Shown here one piece after another: positions 32,967 to 41,131 of a DNA stretch of 64,000 nt. Within the stretch, counting starts at the first letter, position 1; the number at the start of each line of letters is the position of its first letter. Source of the DNA: Thermohalobaculum sp039033215 (GTDB taxonomy: Bacteria; Pseudomonadota; Alphaproteobacteria; Rhodobacterales; Rhodobacteraceae); assembly GCA_039033215.1 (NCBI GenBank), contig JBCCDA010000013.1:1-64000 (forward strand), written 5' to 3'. Both the position numbers and the translations under genes were made by a program. The notes beneath the pieces are model-generated. The model saw only the letters and a list, made by a program, of their open reading frames with translations. It made no database searches and had not been told where the DNA came from.

Positions 32967-33617
32967 ATGGCACGCCGTTTCGCCCCAGCTGACCTGCCAG
33001 AGATCATCCCGGTTTTTCCGCTGCCAGGGGCCGTGCTGCTGCCGCGCGGCCGCTTGCCGCTCAACATCTTCGAGCCGCGGTATCTCGCCATGCTCGACGA
33101 TATGTTGAAGTCCGAGCATCGGCTTATCGGGATGCTCCAACCGTTTGAATCGGGCGAGCAGCCCCCCAGACTGCATTCCATCGGCTGTGCGGGGCGGGTC
33201 ACGTCGCTCAGCGAGACCGATGACGGGCGGTACCTCATCGTCCTGAGCGGTGTTGCACGTTTCCGCGTGCGCGAGGAGCTGGAAGGCTTCACGCCCTATC
33301 GTCGCGTCGCGGCGGGCTGGACGGACTTCCACAGCGATCTGAACGCGGACGACGAGATAGAGGACTTTGACCGCAGCCGGTTCATGTCGATCCTGAAGCG
33401 GTATTTCGAGGCAGCCAAACTGTCGTCCGACTGGGATGCCATGCGCGACGCCGAGCCCGAGATGCTGGTGAATTCGCTCTCGATGATGTGCCCGTTCGCG
33501 GTCGAGGAGAAGCAGGCCCTGTTGGAGGCGCCGCAGCTTAGCGACCGGGTCGAGACGCTGACGGCACTGATGGAGTTCGCCATCGCAGAAGGCGGCGAGT
33601 CAGGGTCGATCCAATGA
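32967..33617 (+). CDS. Lon N-terminal substrate-binding domain protein
   Basis: 216 residues, only the LON N-domain (IIPVFPLPGAVLLPRGRLPLNIFEPRYLAML) without ATPase or protease parts. Such stand-alone proteins are conserved in alphaproteobacteria between a YbbN-type thioredoxin and a Trm112-like gene, as here. Role unclear, possibly protein quality control. The stop overlaps the next start by four bases. Confidence 0.88.
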   Translation: MARRFAPADLPEIIPVFPLPGAVLLPRGRLPLNIFEPRYLAMLDDMLKSEHRLIGMLQPFESGEQPPRLHSIGCAGRVTSLSETDDGRYLIVLSGVARFRVREELEGFTPYRRVAAGWTDFHSDLNADDEIEDFDRSRFMSILKRYFEAAKLSSDWDAMRDAEPEMLVNSLSMMCPFAVEEKQALLEAPQLSDRVETLTALMEFAIAEGGESGSIQ

Positions 33618-33820
33618 GCACCGAGCGCACGGCTGACAAAGCGACCTCGCCGATCAGCCCGCGCTTGCTCGAGACGTTGGTGTGCCCCGCGACAGGCGGA
33701 CGCCTCAACTACGATCCAGACCGTCAAGAACTGATATCACGCGCCGCGAACCTCGCCTACCCTATCCGCCAGGGGATCCCGATAATGCTGGTGGACGAGG
33801 CGAGAACCGTAGAGGAATAG
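33614..33820 (+). CDS. Trm112 family protein
   Basis: 68-residue Trm112/YcaR-type protein. The core SPRLLETLVCPATGGRLNYD and the end LAYPIRQGIPIMLVDEAR match the family; one Cys remains of the zinc-ribbon, as is common in bacterial members. Eukaryotic homologues activate methyltransferases; the bacterial role is not well defined. It is translationally coupled to the Lon-N gene. Confidence 0.9.
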   Translation: MSTERTADKATSPISPRLLETLVCPATGGRLNYDPDRQELISRAANLAYPIRQGIPIMLVDEARTVEE

Positions 33821-33824
33821 AGCC

Positions 33825-34592
33825 GTGGGAGCGAGTTTTCCTGCCATCCTCACCGCTGCCGTTTTCGTTCTAGGTACTGTTGCGCTGGTCTTTGCGGTCT
33901 ACTTTGCGGCCCGGGCAACGCTGGCCCCTCGGATGGGCGACGATACGCAGGACCTGGCAGGTTCAGTGATCTTCCGTGTGTCGGCGCTGCTGGGCCTGAT
34001 CCTTGCCCTGGTGTTCGCGCAGGAGCTTGTCCAGTTTCGCGAGATACGCAGCGCGCTGATCAGCGAGGCGACTGCGGTTGCCGATATCTATCACGACGTT
34101 GCACGCTACGGCACGCCGTCCGAGGCGGAAATCCAGCAGGCACTGTCGCAGTATGTCCGTGAGGTCATCAACGTGGAATGGGCGCTCCTGTCCTCTGACG
34201 GAAGCCTGGCCGACGATGCCTGGGTGCAGCGCGAACACGTCTACCTCGCGCTGCTGGATCTCGAACCCGAGACCACCCGCCAGGAGACGTTGCGCGCCCA
34301 CATGATGCAGAAGATCCAACTGATCGCAGAGCTGCGTCAGATGCGCGAGAACGCCGCGATCCATAACATGAGCGCTCTGTTCTGGACGGCGGCGCTGGCA
34401 GGCATCGTGCTTGTGACACTGCCCTATTTCACCTTCCGGCCCTCGGCGCTGAATCTGTTGCTGCTGGCGGTCTACGGCGGTTTCACGGGGTTGGTGCTGT
34501 TCATCATCTACGCGCTGTCAGACCCGTTCGGCGGCCCCGGAGCTCTGCCGCCTGCCGCGTTCGAGCAGTTGGCCGCGCAAGGCATCGGCTGA
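33825..34592 (+). CDS. DUF4239-like (bestrophin-like) membrane protein
   Basis: 255 residues starting at a GTG just after the Trm112 gene. Two N-terminal helices (about 10-30 and 48-68) are followed by a soluble helical section rich in Glu/Arg. Two C-terminal helices follow (MSALFWTAALAGIVLVTLPYF and LNLLLLAVYGGFTGLVLFIIYAL), ending SDPFGGPG. This layout matches the DUF4239 family distantly related to bestrophin channels. It ends 18 bp from the convergent MscS gene. Confidence 0.75.
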   Translation: MGASFPAILTAAVFVLGTVALVFAVYFAARATLAPRMGDDTQDLAGSVIFRVSALLGLILALVFAQELVQFREIRSALISEATAVADIYHDVARYGTPSEAEIQQALSQYVREVINVEWALLSSDGSLADDAWVQREHVYLALLDLEPETTRQETLRAHMMQKIQLIAELRQMRENAAIHNMSALFWTAALAGIVLVTLPYFTFRPSALNLLLLAVYGGFTGLVLFIIYALSDPFGGPGALPPAAFEQLAAQGIG

Positions 34593-34610
34593 CCGCCGGC
34601 GCGAACCCGT

Positions 34611-36905
34611 TCAGTGCACGCCGTCGTCGTCGTCGGGAACGTCGTGCTCGGGCACCATCGTGTCTACCGCCACAACTGCCGCTGCGGCCCCCGCAGCCGC
34701 CGCGACCACCGGCATCTTGTCGACCTTGACGTGTACCGACGGCGCCGTGCCGTCCTTGAGCTCCCCGAAGTAGAGCGTCTGGTGCGGGAACGGGATTTCG
34801 ATCCCGCGCTGATCGAAGAGCTTCTTGAGCAGCTCGTTGTAGGCGCGCCCAATTCCCCATTGCTGACCCGGCAGGGACTTGATCCGCGCGCGCAACACCA
34901 CCGCGCTGTCACCCAGCTCCTGCACGCCGAACCATTGCAGATCGCCGACAATGCCGGGCCCCCAGACCTCGCTGTCCTTCAGCTCGGTGAAGGCGTCCAT
35001 CATCGCTGCCTTCGCCTCGTCGATATCCTCACGGTATGCGATGCCCATGTCGGCCACGTGGAAGCCGAACTCGCGCATGTAGTTCGAGACCATGTCGACC
35101 GACGAGAACGGGATGATGTGGTAGACGCCGTGCAGATCGCGCAGGCTGACAGACCGGATGGTCAGCCGCTCGACGGTGCCGGAGGTCCCGCCCACGGTCA
35201 CCACATCACCCACGTTCATGGCGTTCTCCAGCTGGATGAAGACGCCCGTGATGATGTCCTGCACCAGCTTTTGCGCACCAAAACCGATGGCGAGGCCCAG
35301 CACACCGGCAGAGGCGATCAGGGGTGCGATGTCGATCCCGACCTCCGAGAGGACGAACATCAGCGTGATGACCAGGATCACCACATTGGCCGCGTTCCTG
35401 AGCAGTGTCAGCAGCGTGCGTTCGCGGGCGCTCGGCGCACCGCCGTATTCGGGGTTGAGCCGGTAGTCGACCCAGGACGACAGCGCCAACCAGATCGCAA
35501 ACGAGAACACGATGATCAGCGCGACGCTGAGCAGCATGGCAGTCAGATCGACCCCAATCCGGCTCGCCAGCCAGGCACCTGCGTCGATGACGCCGAGCGC
35601 ATCGAGCGCGAAGATTACAATGGCAACGAAGATGATGGCACGCAGAACCATCAGTGCCTTCGGCACGAACGCGTTGAGCCGGCCCTGCAGCAGAGGCAGC
35701 CGCTCCGTCACCCCGGAGGGCAGGTGCACGCCGCTCGAGATCGCGCGGCCCAGGAAACTGGTCGCGATCAATCCCGCGACAACTGCCGCGGCGATCTGGC
35801 CTGATACCGTGAGGACCGAGAAAAGCACGTCACCCGGACGGGCCAGCACGATCGCCAGCACCGCCACAAGATAGACCAGCGCCGCGATATGCCAGCTCCG
35901 TGCGAACCCCCGGCGCAAACCCTTGCGCGCGGCAACGGTCTCACCAACCAGCCAGTCGGCGACGGCCCGGCGAAAGCGGACGACCAGGACGATCAGGACG
36001 ACAATCGCCACGACCGAGATCAGGGTGGAGACCGCGCGGCCCGCCCCCCACGAGACGTTCTGATTGATGATCGGTACTGCCAGGAACTGGCCATATCCCA
36101 ACAAGCTGACGATAAAGCTCAGCCATCGGTTCAGAACGGCCGCTCCCCGATCGGGGATGTCGATAGGGCGGAGCTGATGGGCCAGCGGTGAGAGCACGGC
36201 GCGCAGGACCACCTTCACCATCTCGACTGTGAGGAACGCGTTGAGGTAGAGCGACTGGCGAATCCCGATCTCCCCGAACGAGCCGAATGCCAGTGTCGCC
36301 AGGGTGTAAGCCGCTGCCCACGCCAGCCCAACGATCGCCGCATCGATCAGGAGCGAGGCCGTCATGATCAACCCCGTGCGGAACGCGCCGAGGTCCGCGG
36401 CGACGGCGTCCATGCTGCGATCAAACCGCCGCGCGAGCGTTCGCAGCAGCAGATAGATCGTCACGGTTGCGAAGAAGACGAGTGCGAGTTCCCGGACCGC
36501 CGCCCAGACGACCTCGGGCGAGAGGTCGAACACATCATCCAGCGTCTGCGGCGCGCGCGCCAACTGACGCCAAAAACGCTCGGCGCCGTCGGCGATGTCC
36601 TCGGCGACTTCCTGGGTGGATTCGGCAATCTGGCGCACGACCGATATGACACTGTCGGGCGATGTGTCTGCAGCCGGGGCCCCTTCCGAGGGCGTCCCGC
36701 CTGACTGCGAAAGCCGATCGAGCTCGGCCAGCAGCGCGTCGCGCGCTGCTTGGTCACGCAGAAGTGCAGACAGCGCCTCCGCCTGCTCTGGCGTCATGTC
36801 CTCCGACGACGTCGGAGGTGCGTCTTGTGCTATCGCCGGTCCACTGCCCGGCAGCACGACGAGCACAGCTGCCAGCAGCAACGCCCAAATCATTGCAATC
36901 CGCAT
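34611..36905 (-). CDS. Mechanosensitive ion channel family protein (MscS, large form)
   Basis: 764 residues. A signal peptide (MRIAMIWALLLAAVLVVLPGSGPAIA) and an acidic periplasmic region precede about ten transmembrane segments. The MscS core follows, with the pore helix ASAGVLGLAIGFGAQKLVQDIITGV split across the Ala/Gly-rich TM3, then the beta domain (MNVGDVVTVGGTSGTVE) and the C-terminal alpha/beta domain. The tail ends with an acidic, low-complexity segment (PEHDVPDDDDGVH). Acts as an osmotic safety valve. GGGAGG precedes the start. Confidence 0.92.
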   Translation of the reverse strand: MRIAMIWALLLAAVLVVLPGSGPAIAQDAPPTSSEDMTPEQAEALSALLRDQAARDALLAELDRLSQSGGTPSEGAPAADTSPDSVISVVRQIAESTQEVAEDIADGAERFWRQLARAPQTLDDVFDLSPEVVWAAVRELALVFFATVTIYLLLRTLARRFDRSMDAVAADLGAFRTGLIMTASLLIDAAIVGLAWAAAYTLATLAFGSFGEIGIRQSLYLNAFLTVEMVKVVLRAVLSPLAHQLRPIDIPDRGAAVLNRWLSFIVSLLGYGQFLAVPIINQNVSWGAGRAVSTLISVVAIVVLIVLVVRFRRAVADWLVGETVAARKGLRRGFARSWHIAALVYLVAVLAIVLARPGDVLFSVLTVSGQIAAAVVAGLIATSFLGRAISSGVHLPSGVTERLPLLQGRLNAFVPKALMVLRAIIFVAIVIFALDALGVIDAGAWLASRIGVDLTAMLLSVALIIVFSFAIWLALSSWVDYRLNPEYGGAPSARERTLLTLLRNAANVVILVITLMFVLSEVGIDIAPLIASAGVLGLAIGFGAQKLVQDIITGVFIQLENAMNVGDVVTVGGTSGTVERLTIRSVSLRDLHGVYHIIPFSSVDMVSNYMREFGFHVADMGIAYREDIDEAKAAMMDAFTELKDSEVWGPGIVGDLQWFGVQELGDSAVVLRARIKSLPGQQWGIGRAYNELLKKLFDQRGIEIPFPHQTLYFGELKDGTAPSVHVKVDKMPVVAAAAGAAAAVVAVDTMVPEHDVPDDDDGVH

Positions 36906-37068
36906 GCGGACCTCCCGTTCAAGCGCGCTGGTTAGTCCGCGATCATGCCCGGATCAACCGTTTGCCCCCCATTCAAGGGGTGTCTGCGCTCTTTTGGCCG
37001 GGCGTAGGGACTGTGCTGCCGACAGCTGTCGCGTCGCGCATACGGGGTTCACCCTGGTCGGCCCAAGC

Positions 37069-37845
37069 CTAGTTCGCCCAAGGATTCGCCCGCAGTCGGA
37101 AGTCGTTCTGCCGCGAACGATCTTCACCTCGCATCAGGAAAATCGAGTGATGGGACATGTCCAGCCCTCCGCGCTCGGCATGCATGTCGCTGGCTTTTTC
37201 CCGGTCGTAGACGGATGTCGTCGGCATGAATCGCATCGTCATGCCGCGGCGGGGATGGGGCGAGCGGTTCTCCTCGGATCCATGCGCGATATAGACGTCA
37301 TGCAGCGCCATTTGCCCGGCCTCGAGGATCAGATCGACCGCGTCCGCTTCATCGTACTCGTCCGCCTTGAGCTCCTGGTTCAGCGTCACGTGGGGCGAGT
37401 TGTTGGTATCGTGCCCCATCAGCCGGGTGCTCTTGTGCGACCCCGGGATGTAACGCAGGCACCCGTTCTCCCGCGTGGCCGCATCGATGGCAATCCAAAC
37501 AGTGCAGGTGGCAAGCGGGCGGATCGGCCAGTACTGCCCGTCCTGATGCCACGGCGTCTTCTTGCCGTTGAGCGCGGGCTTGGCAAAGAAGCTCATGTTC
37601 CAAAGGCAGATGTCCGGCCCGATCACCTGGGCGACCATGTCCAGGATCTCCGGGTCCCTGGCATAGTTCAGAAAGCCCAGATCATAGGACAGGAGCACGC
37701 TGGCATTGTCCCGAAACTCGGGATGGCGGTCCAGCAAGTCACTGTGCCGCTTGCGAATTTCCTGAAGCTGCGGCTCCGGCAGACGGTAGTCGGGCACGAC
37801 GAACCCGTGGTCATGGTACTCGGCGATCTGGCTGTCGGTCAGCAT
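37069..37845 (-). CDS. Phytanoyl-CoA dioxygenase (PhyH) family protein, first of three
   Basis: 258-residue Fe(II)/2-oxoglutarate-dependent oxygenase. Iron ligands WHQD (His100, Asp102) and a distal His in HDVYIAHGSEEN (about 188), with the 2-oxoglutarate-binding Arg in the following NRSPHPRRG. Start MLTDSQIAEY follows GGGGAGGG; the frame upstream overlaps the dehydratase end and is not used. It is 154 bp downstream of an IlvD/Edd dehydratase on the same strand. Bacterial PhyH enzymes hydroxylate varied small molecules, so the substrate is open. Confidence 0.88.
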   Translation of the reverse strand: MLTDSQIAEYHDHGFVVPDYRLPEPQLQEIRKRHSDLLDRHPEFRDNASVLLSYDLGFLNYARDPEILDMVAQVIGPDICLWNMSFFAKPALNGKKTPWHQDGQYWPIRPLATCTVWIAIDAATRENGCLRYIPGSHKSTRLMGHDTNNSPHVTLNQELKADEYDEADAVDLILEAGQMALHDVYIAHGSEENRSPHPRRGMTMRFMPTTSVYDREKASDMHAERGGLDMSHHSIFLMRGEDRSRQNDFRLRANPWAN

Positions 37846-37999
37846 GTCGGCCCTCCCCTGTGCCCTTCTGCGGCAATTGACTCGAATGCTATGCGAACAG
37901 GCCCGCAGTCCAGGCGTGGGATTAAGGGGCCGTTCACCATAGGGCGGCGAATGATGAGGGGAGGTTGGGAGGGGACCAACTTTTTCATAGCGACCCGGC

Positions 38000-39709
38000 T
38001 CATCGCGGCACAATGCTGGGTCTTGGTGGCTGACAGAACCGGAAGTCGGCGCCATCCTCCGCCTGCAGCACTTCATCGAGGTAGAGCTTGCGGTAGCCCC
38101 GTGCCTCCCCGGTCACATGCGCTGGCAGGTCGGCGTTTCGCGTGGCGAGGTCGGTGTCGCTGACCAACAGCTCCAACGACCGGTTGGGGACATCCAGACG
38201 GATGCGATCGCCCGTCCGGACCAGACCCAGCGGCCCGCCATCCGCGCTCTCGGGACTGACATGCAAAACAATCGTGCCCGCGGCAGTGCCCGACATGCGC
38301 CCGTCCGAAATACGAACCATGTCCTTCACCCCCTGACGTGCCAGCTTCTTGGGGATCGGGATGAGCCCTGCCTCCGGCATCCCAGGCGCGCCCTTCGGCC
38401 CGATGTGCTGGAGCACCAGGATATCCTCGGCGATCACATCCAGTTCGGGATCGTCGATCCGCTGGGCCAGATCCTCGAGCCCAGCAAAGACGACAGCGCG
38501 CCCCTCGTGCACCATCAGGTCCGGCGAGGCCGCGGATTGCTTGATGATGGCAGCGGTGGGGGCAAGGTTGCCATTCAGCACCGCCAGCCCCCCTTCAGGA
38601 TAGATAGGATCGGTGCGCGGGCGCACGACATCCTGGGGGTAGGTCGGCGCCTCGGCGAGGATCTCGCCCAACGTCCGCCCCGTCACGGTCATGGCGTCGA
38701 GGTGCAGCAGATCTCTGATTTCATTCAGAACTCTGGAAAGCCCACCGGCCGCGTGCAGGTGCTCCATGTAGTGCTGACCCGAGGGTTTCAGGTCCACCAG
38801 CACCGGTGTCTCCTGCGCCATCCGATCGACAGCGGCGAGATCGACCTTCATGCCAAGCCGCCCCGCAATCGCCGTCAGGTGCACGATCCCGTTGGTCGAT
38901 CCACCGACCGCCAGCAGCACCCGCAGCGCGTTCTCCACCGCGCGGATGTCCATGACCTGATCCGGCCGCGTCCCCGACGCCGCCAGCCGGACGGCCTCGG
39001 CCCCCGTGGCCTCGGCGATGCGGCGGCGGTGGGCCGAAACCGCGGGCGCCGTGGCGGACCCCGGAAGCGCGATCCCCAAGCCCTCGGCAATCAGCGCCAT
39101 GGTCGAGGCCGTACCCATGACCGAGCATGTGCCGACACCCGGCACCAGTTGCTCGTTCACCTCGGAGATCTCGTCGGCGTCAACCTCCTCGGCCCGGTAG
39201 GCCGCCCAGAAACGGCGACAATCGGTGCAGGCCCCGACCACTTGCCCCCTGTGGGAACCTGTCAGCATCGGCCCCGTAATCAATTGAATTGCGGGCACTT
39301 TCGCCGATGCCGCTCCCATCAGCTGGGCAGGCACGGTCTTGTCGCAGCCGCCGATCAGCACCACCGCGTCCATGGGTTGGGCGCGGATCATCTCCTCGGT
39401 GTCGATCGCCATCAGGTTGCGCAGATACATCGACGTGGGCGCCGAGAAGCTCTCGTGCAGCGAGATCGTCGGGAACGGCACGGCCAGCCCGCCCGCCATC
39501 TGCACGCCCCGCGTCACCGCAGCGATCAGATCGGTCATGTTGCCGTGGCAGGCATTATACCCCGACCCCGTGTCCGCAATGCCGATCACGGGGGCGGAAA
39601 GCGACTCTTCGGAATAGCCCATGCCCTTGATGAAGGCGCGGCGCAGAAAGCGCGAAAACCCTTCGTCACCGTAACTGGTGAGCCCCTTGTCCATGCCCTT
39701 CTTGGCCAT
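38000..39709 (-). CDS. IlvD/Edd family dehydratase (sugar-acid type), first of two
   Basis: 569 residues with the three cluster-binding Cys of the IlvD/Edd family (GYNACHGNM, GGCDKTVP, GTCSVMGTAST) and the C-terminal GRMSGTAAGTIVLHVSPESADGG. It resembles pentonate/hexonate dehydratases more than biosynthetic dihydroxy-acid dehydratase, given the catabolic surroundings. It removes water from an aldonate-like acid to give a 2-keto-3-deoxy acid. Divergent from the TRAP genes with the iteron array between. Confidence 0.9.
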   Translation of the reverse strand: MAKKGMDKGLTSYGDEGFSRFLRRAFIKGMGYSEESLSAPVIGIADTGSGYNACHGNMTDLIAAVTRGVQMAGGLAVPFPTISLHESFSAPTSMYLRNLMAIDTEEMIRAQPMDAVVLIGGCDKTVPAQLMGAASAKVPAIQLITGPMLTGSHRGQVVGACTDCRRFWAAYRAEEVDADEISEVNEQLVPGVGTCSVMGTASTMALIAEGLGIALPGSATAPAVSAHRRRIAEATGAEAVRLAASGTRPDQVMDIRAVENALRVLLAVGGSTNGIVHLTAIAGRLGMKVDLAAVDRMAQETPVLVDLKPSGQHYMEHLHAAGGLSRVLNEIRDLLHLDAMTVTGRTLGEILAEAPTYPQDVVRPRTDPIYPEGGLAVLNGNLAPTAAIIKQSAASPDLMVHEGRAVVFAGLEDLAQRIDDPELDVIAEDILVLQHIGPKGAPGMPEAGLIPIPKKLARQGVKDMVRISDGRMSGTAAGTIVLHVSPESADGGPLGLVRTGDRIRLDVPNRSLELLVSDTDLATRNADLPAHVTGEARGYRKLYLDEVLQAEDGADFRFCQPPRPSIVPR

Positions 39710-39739
39710 CTCTCGTCCCCCTTGGCGCTGAGATCAGAC

Positions 39740-39783
39740 CGTATGACAAGCGTATGACTCTTGTACAGCAAACGTATGCCAAA
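39740..39783 (+). promoter_or_regulatory. 11-bp iteron array, probable operator of the TRAP island
   Basis: Four 11-bp units: CGTATGACAAG, CGTATGACTCT, a degenerate TGTACAGCAAA and CGTATGCCAAA. Exact CGTATG cores at 39740, 39751 and 39773 keep 11- and 22-base spacing, one helical turn apart. The array lies in the 263-bp divergent gap between the dehydratase (minus) and the TRAP binding protein (plus), 31 bases from the dehydratase start, where a repressor or activator would act on both. A second array is at 53573. The rest of the gap shows only the GGGAGG ribosome site of the TRAP gene. Confidence 0.6.
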
Positions 39784-39972
39784 CGGCCGCCATCCCGATC
39801 GACACACCGTTGCGTTCGGCGCCGCACCCATCACACTGGCGATGCAAGTCGCCCGCAAGCCTGCCCGCAGCCGCGGACCTTGCATCGCGCTTGCCTTGGG
39901 GTAAGGTCGCTGCCGGAGAGGTCGAGAAGGCCCCAACATCGCTGTTTTGCCAATGTTCTAGGGAGGAACTAA

Positions 39973-41016
39973 ATGGCTATTCATTCGCTCATCAAGGCGT
40001 CGACGGCTGCTGCTGTCGCATTGACAATGGGCCTCGGCGCCGTTTCCGCCGACGCCAAGACCCTGAAGCTTCAGGCATCCTCGAAGGCGGGCGACTGGGC
40101 CCACCGCTTCATGACCGACACCTGGGCGCCGAAGCTCGGCGCCATGACCGGCGGTGCCGTCAAGGTCGAGGTCCTGCCGACAAAGGCCGTGGTGCCGCAC
40201 CGCGAAACCATCGACGCGGTTGCCGCCGGCATTCTGGACGGTGACCTGAACGCGGTCAGCTACTTTTCCGGCCGGGATCCTGCATTTGCCATCATCGGCG
40301 ATCTGATCGCCGGCTATGACACCGTCGATCAGGTGCGCACCTTCTGCATGCATGCGGGCGGCAAGGAAGTCCTGCAAAAGCTCTATGACAAATACATGCC
40401 GGGCAAGATCCACGTGGTCGGCTGTGGGCCCTACGCCAAGGAGGCGTTCGTCTCGACCATTCCGATCAAATCGGTCGCCGACTTCAAAGGTGTGAAGGTC
40501 CGCTCGCCCGAAGGGCTCGCGTCCGAGGTCTTCAAGCGCGCGGGTGCAGCCCCTGTGTCCCTGCCGTTCTCGGAGGTCTACACCGCGCTGGAGAAGGGCG
40601 TGATCGACGCAGCCGATGCGTCGGCCCACGTCAACAACAACGCGTCCGGCATGTACAAGGTCGCCAAGTTCCCGATCTATCCGGGCATCCACTCGATGGC
40701 AGTCCTTCAGTTCATCGTGAACAAGAAGACCTGGGATGCACTTGGCCCGGACGGCCAGACCGCGCTCGAGGTCTGGTACTCCGCCGCCTATGACGCGATG
40801 CGCCGCGAGGCCGATCTGCAGGACCGTGCGATCGCGGCCGAGCAGCGGGCTGGTGGCGAGATCACCGTCATCGACTGGTCCAAGGAAGAGCGCGCCAAGT
40901 TCCGCGCCCTCTCGGTCGGGGCATGGCAGGACTTCGCCGCAAAATCGCCTCTGGCGAAGGAAGCTCTGGACGCGCATGTCAACTACATGCGCCAGGTCGG
41001 TCTGCTGACGGACTGA
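39973..41016 (+). CDS. TRAP transporter substrate-binding protein, DctP type
   Basis: 347 residues with a signal peptide (SLIKASTAAAVALTMGLGAVSADA). Family features are the N-terminal LKLQASSKAGDWAHRF, the conserved ligand Arg region GVKVRSPEGLASEVFKRAGAAPVSLPFSEVYTALEKGVIDAADAS, and the later W/A-rich helix region. It binds an organic acid or related solute in the periplasm and hands it to the fused DctQM protein. Start follows GGGAGG. Confidence 0.92.
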   Translation: MAIHSLIKASTAAAVALTMGLGAVSADAKTLKLQASSKAGDWAHRFMTDTWAPKLGAMTGGAVKVEVLPTKAVVPHRETIDAVAAGILDGDLNAVSYFSGRDPAFAIIGDLIAGYDTVDQVRTFCMHAGGKEVLQKLYDKYMPGKIHVVGCGPYAKEAFVSTIPIKSVADFKGVKVRSPEGLASEVFKRAGAAPVSLPFSEVYTALEKGVIDAADASAHVNNNASGMYKVAKFPIYPGIHSMAVLQFIVNKKTWDALGPDGQTALEVWYSAAYDAMRREADLQDRAIAAEQRAGGEITVIDWSKEERAKFRALSVGAWQDFAAKSPLAKEALDAHVNYMRQVGLLTD

Positions 41017-41021
41017 TCCGA

Positions 41022-41037
41022 GGGGGCCACGGCCCCC
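41022..41037 (+). promoter_or_regulatory. Hairpin after TRAP binding-protein gene
   Basis: Stem GGGGGC / GCCCCC with a CACG loop, six bases after the stop. A second potential stem-loop (GACCCTTCCC with GGGGAGGGTC) follows within 40 bases. Probably stabilises the binding-protein mRNA or attenuates read-through into the membrane component gene, as the analogous hairpin at 9268 would. Confidence 0.55.
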
Positions 41038-41131
41038 ATCCCGGACCCTTCCCGGACGGGGAGGGTCTGTCCGGCCCGGTCCCCGTGCGCGGGGCGCCCG
41101 CCTGTCCAGATGCCTCATCGGGGAGAGCGCT

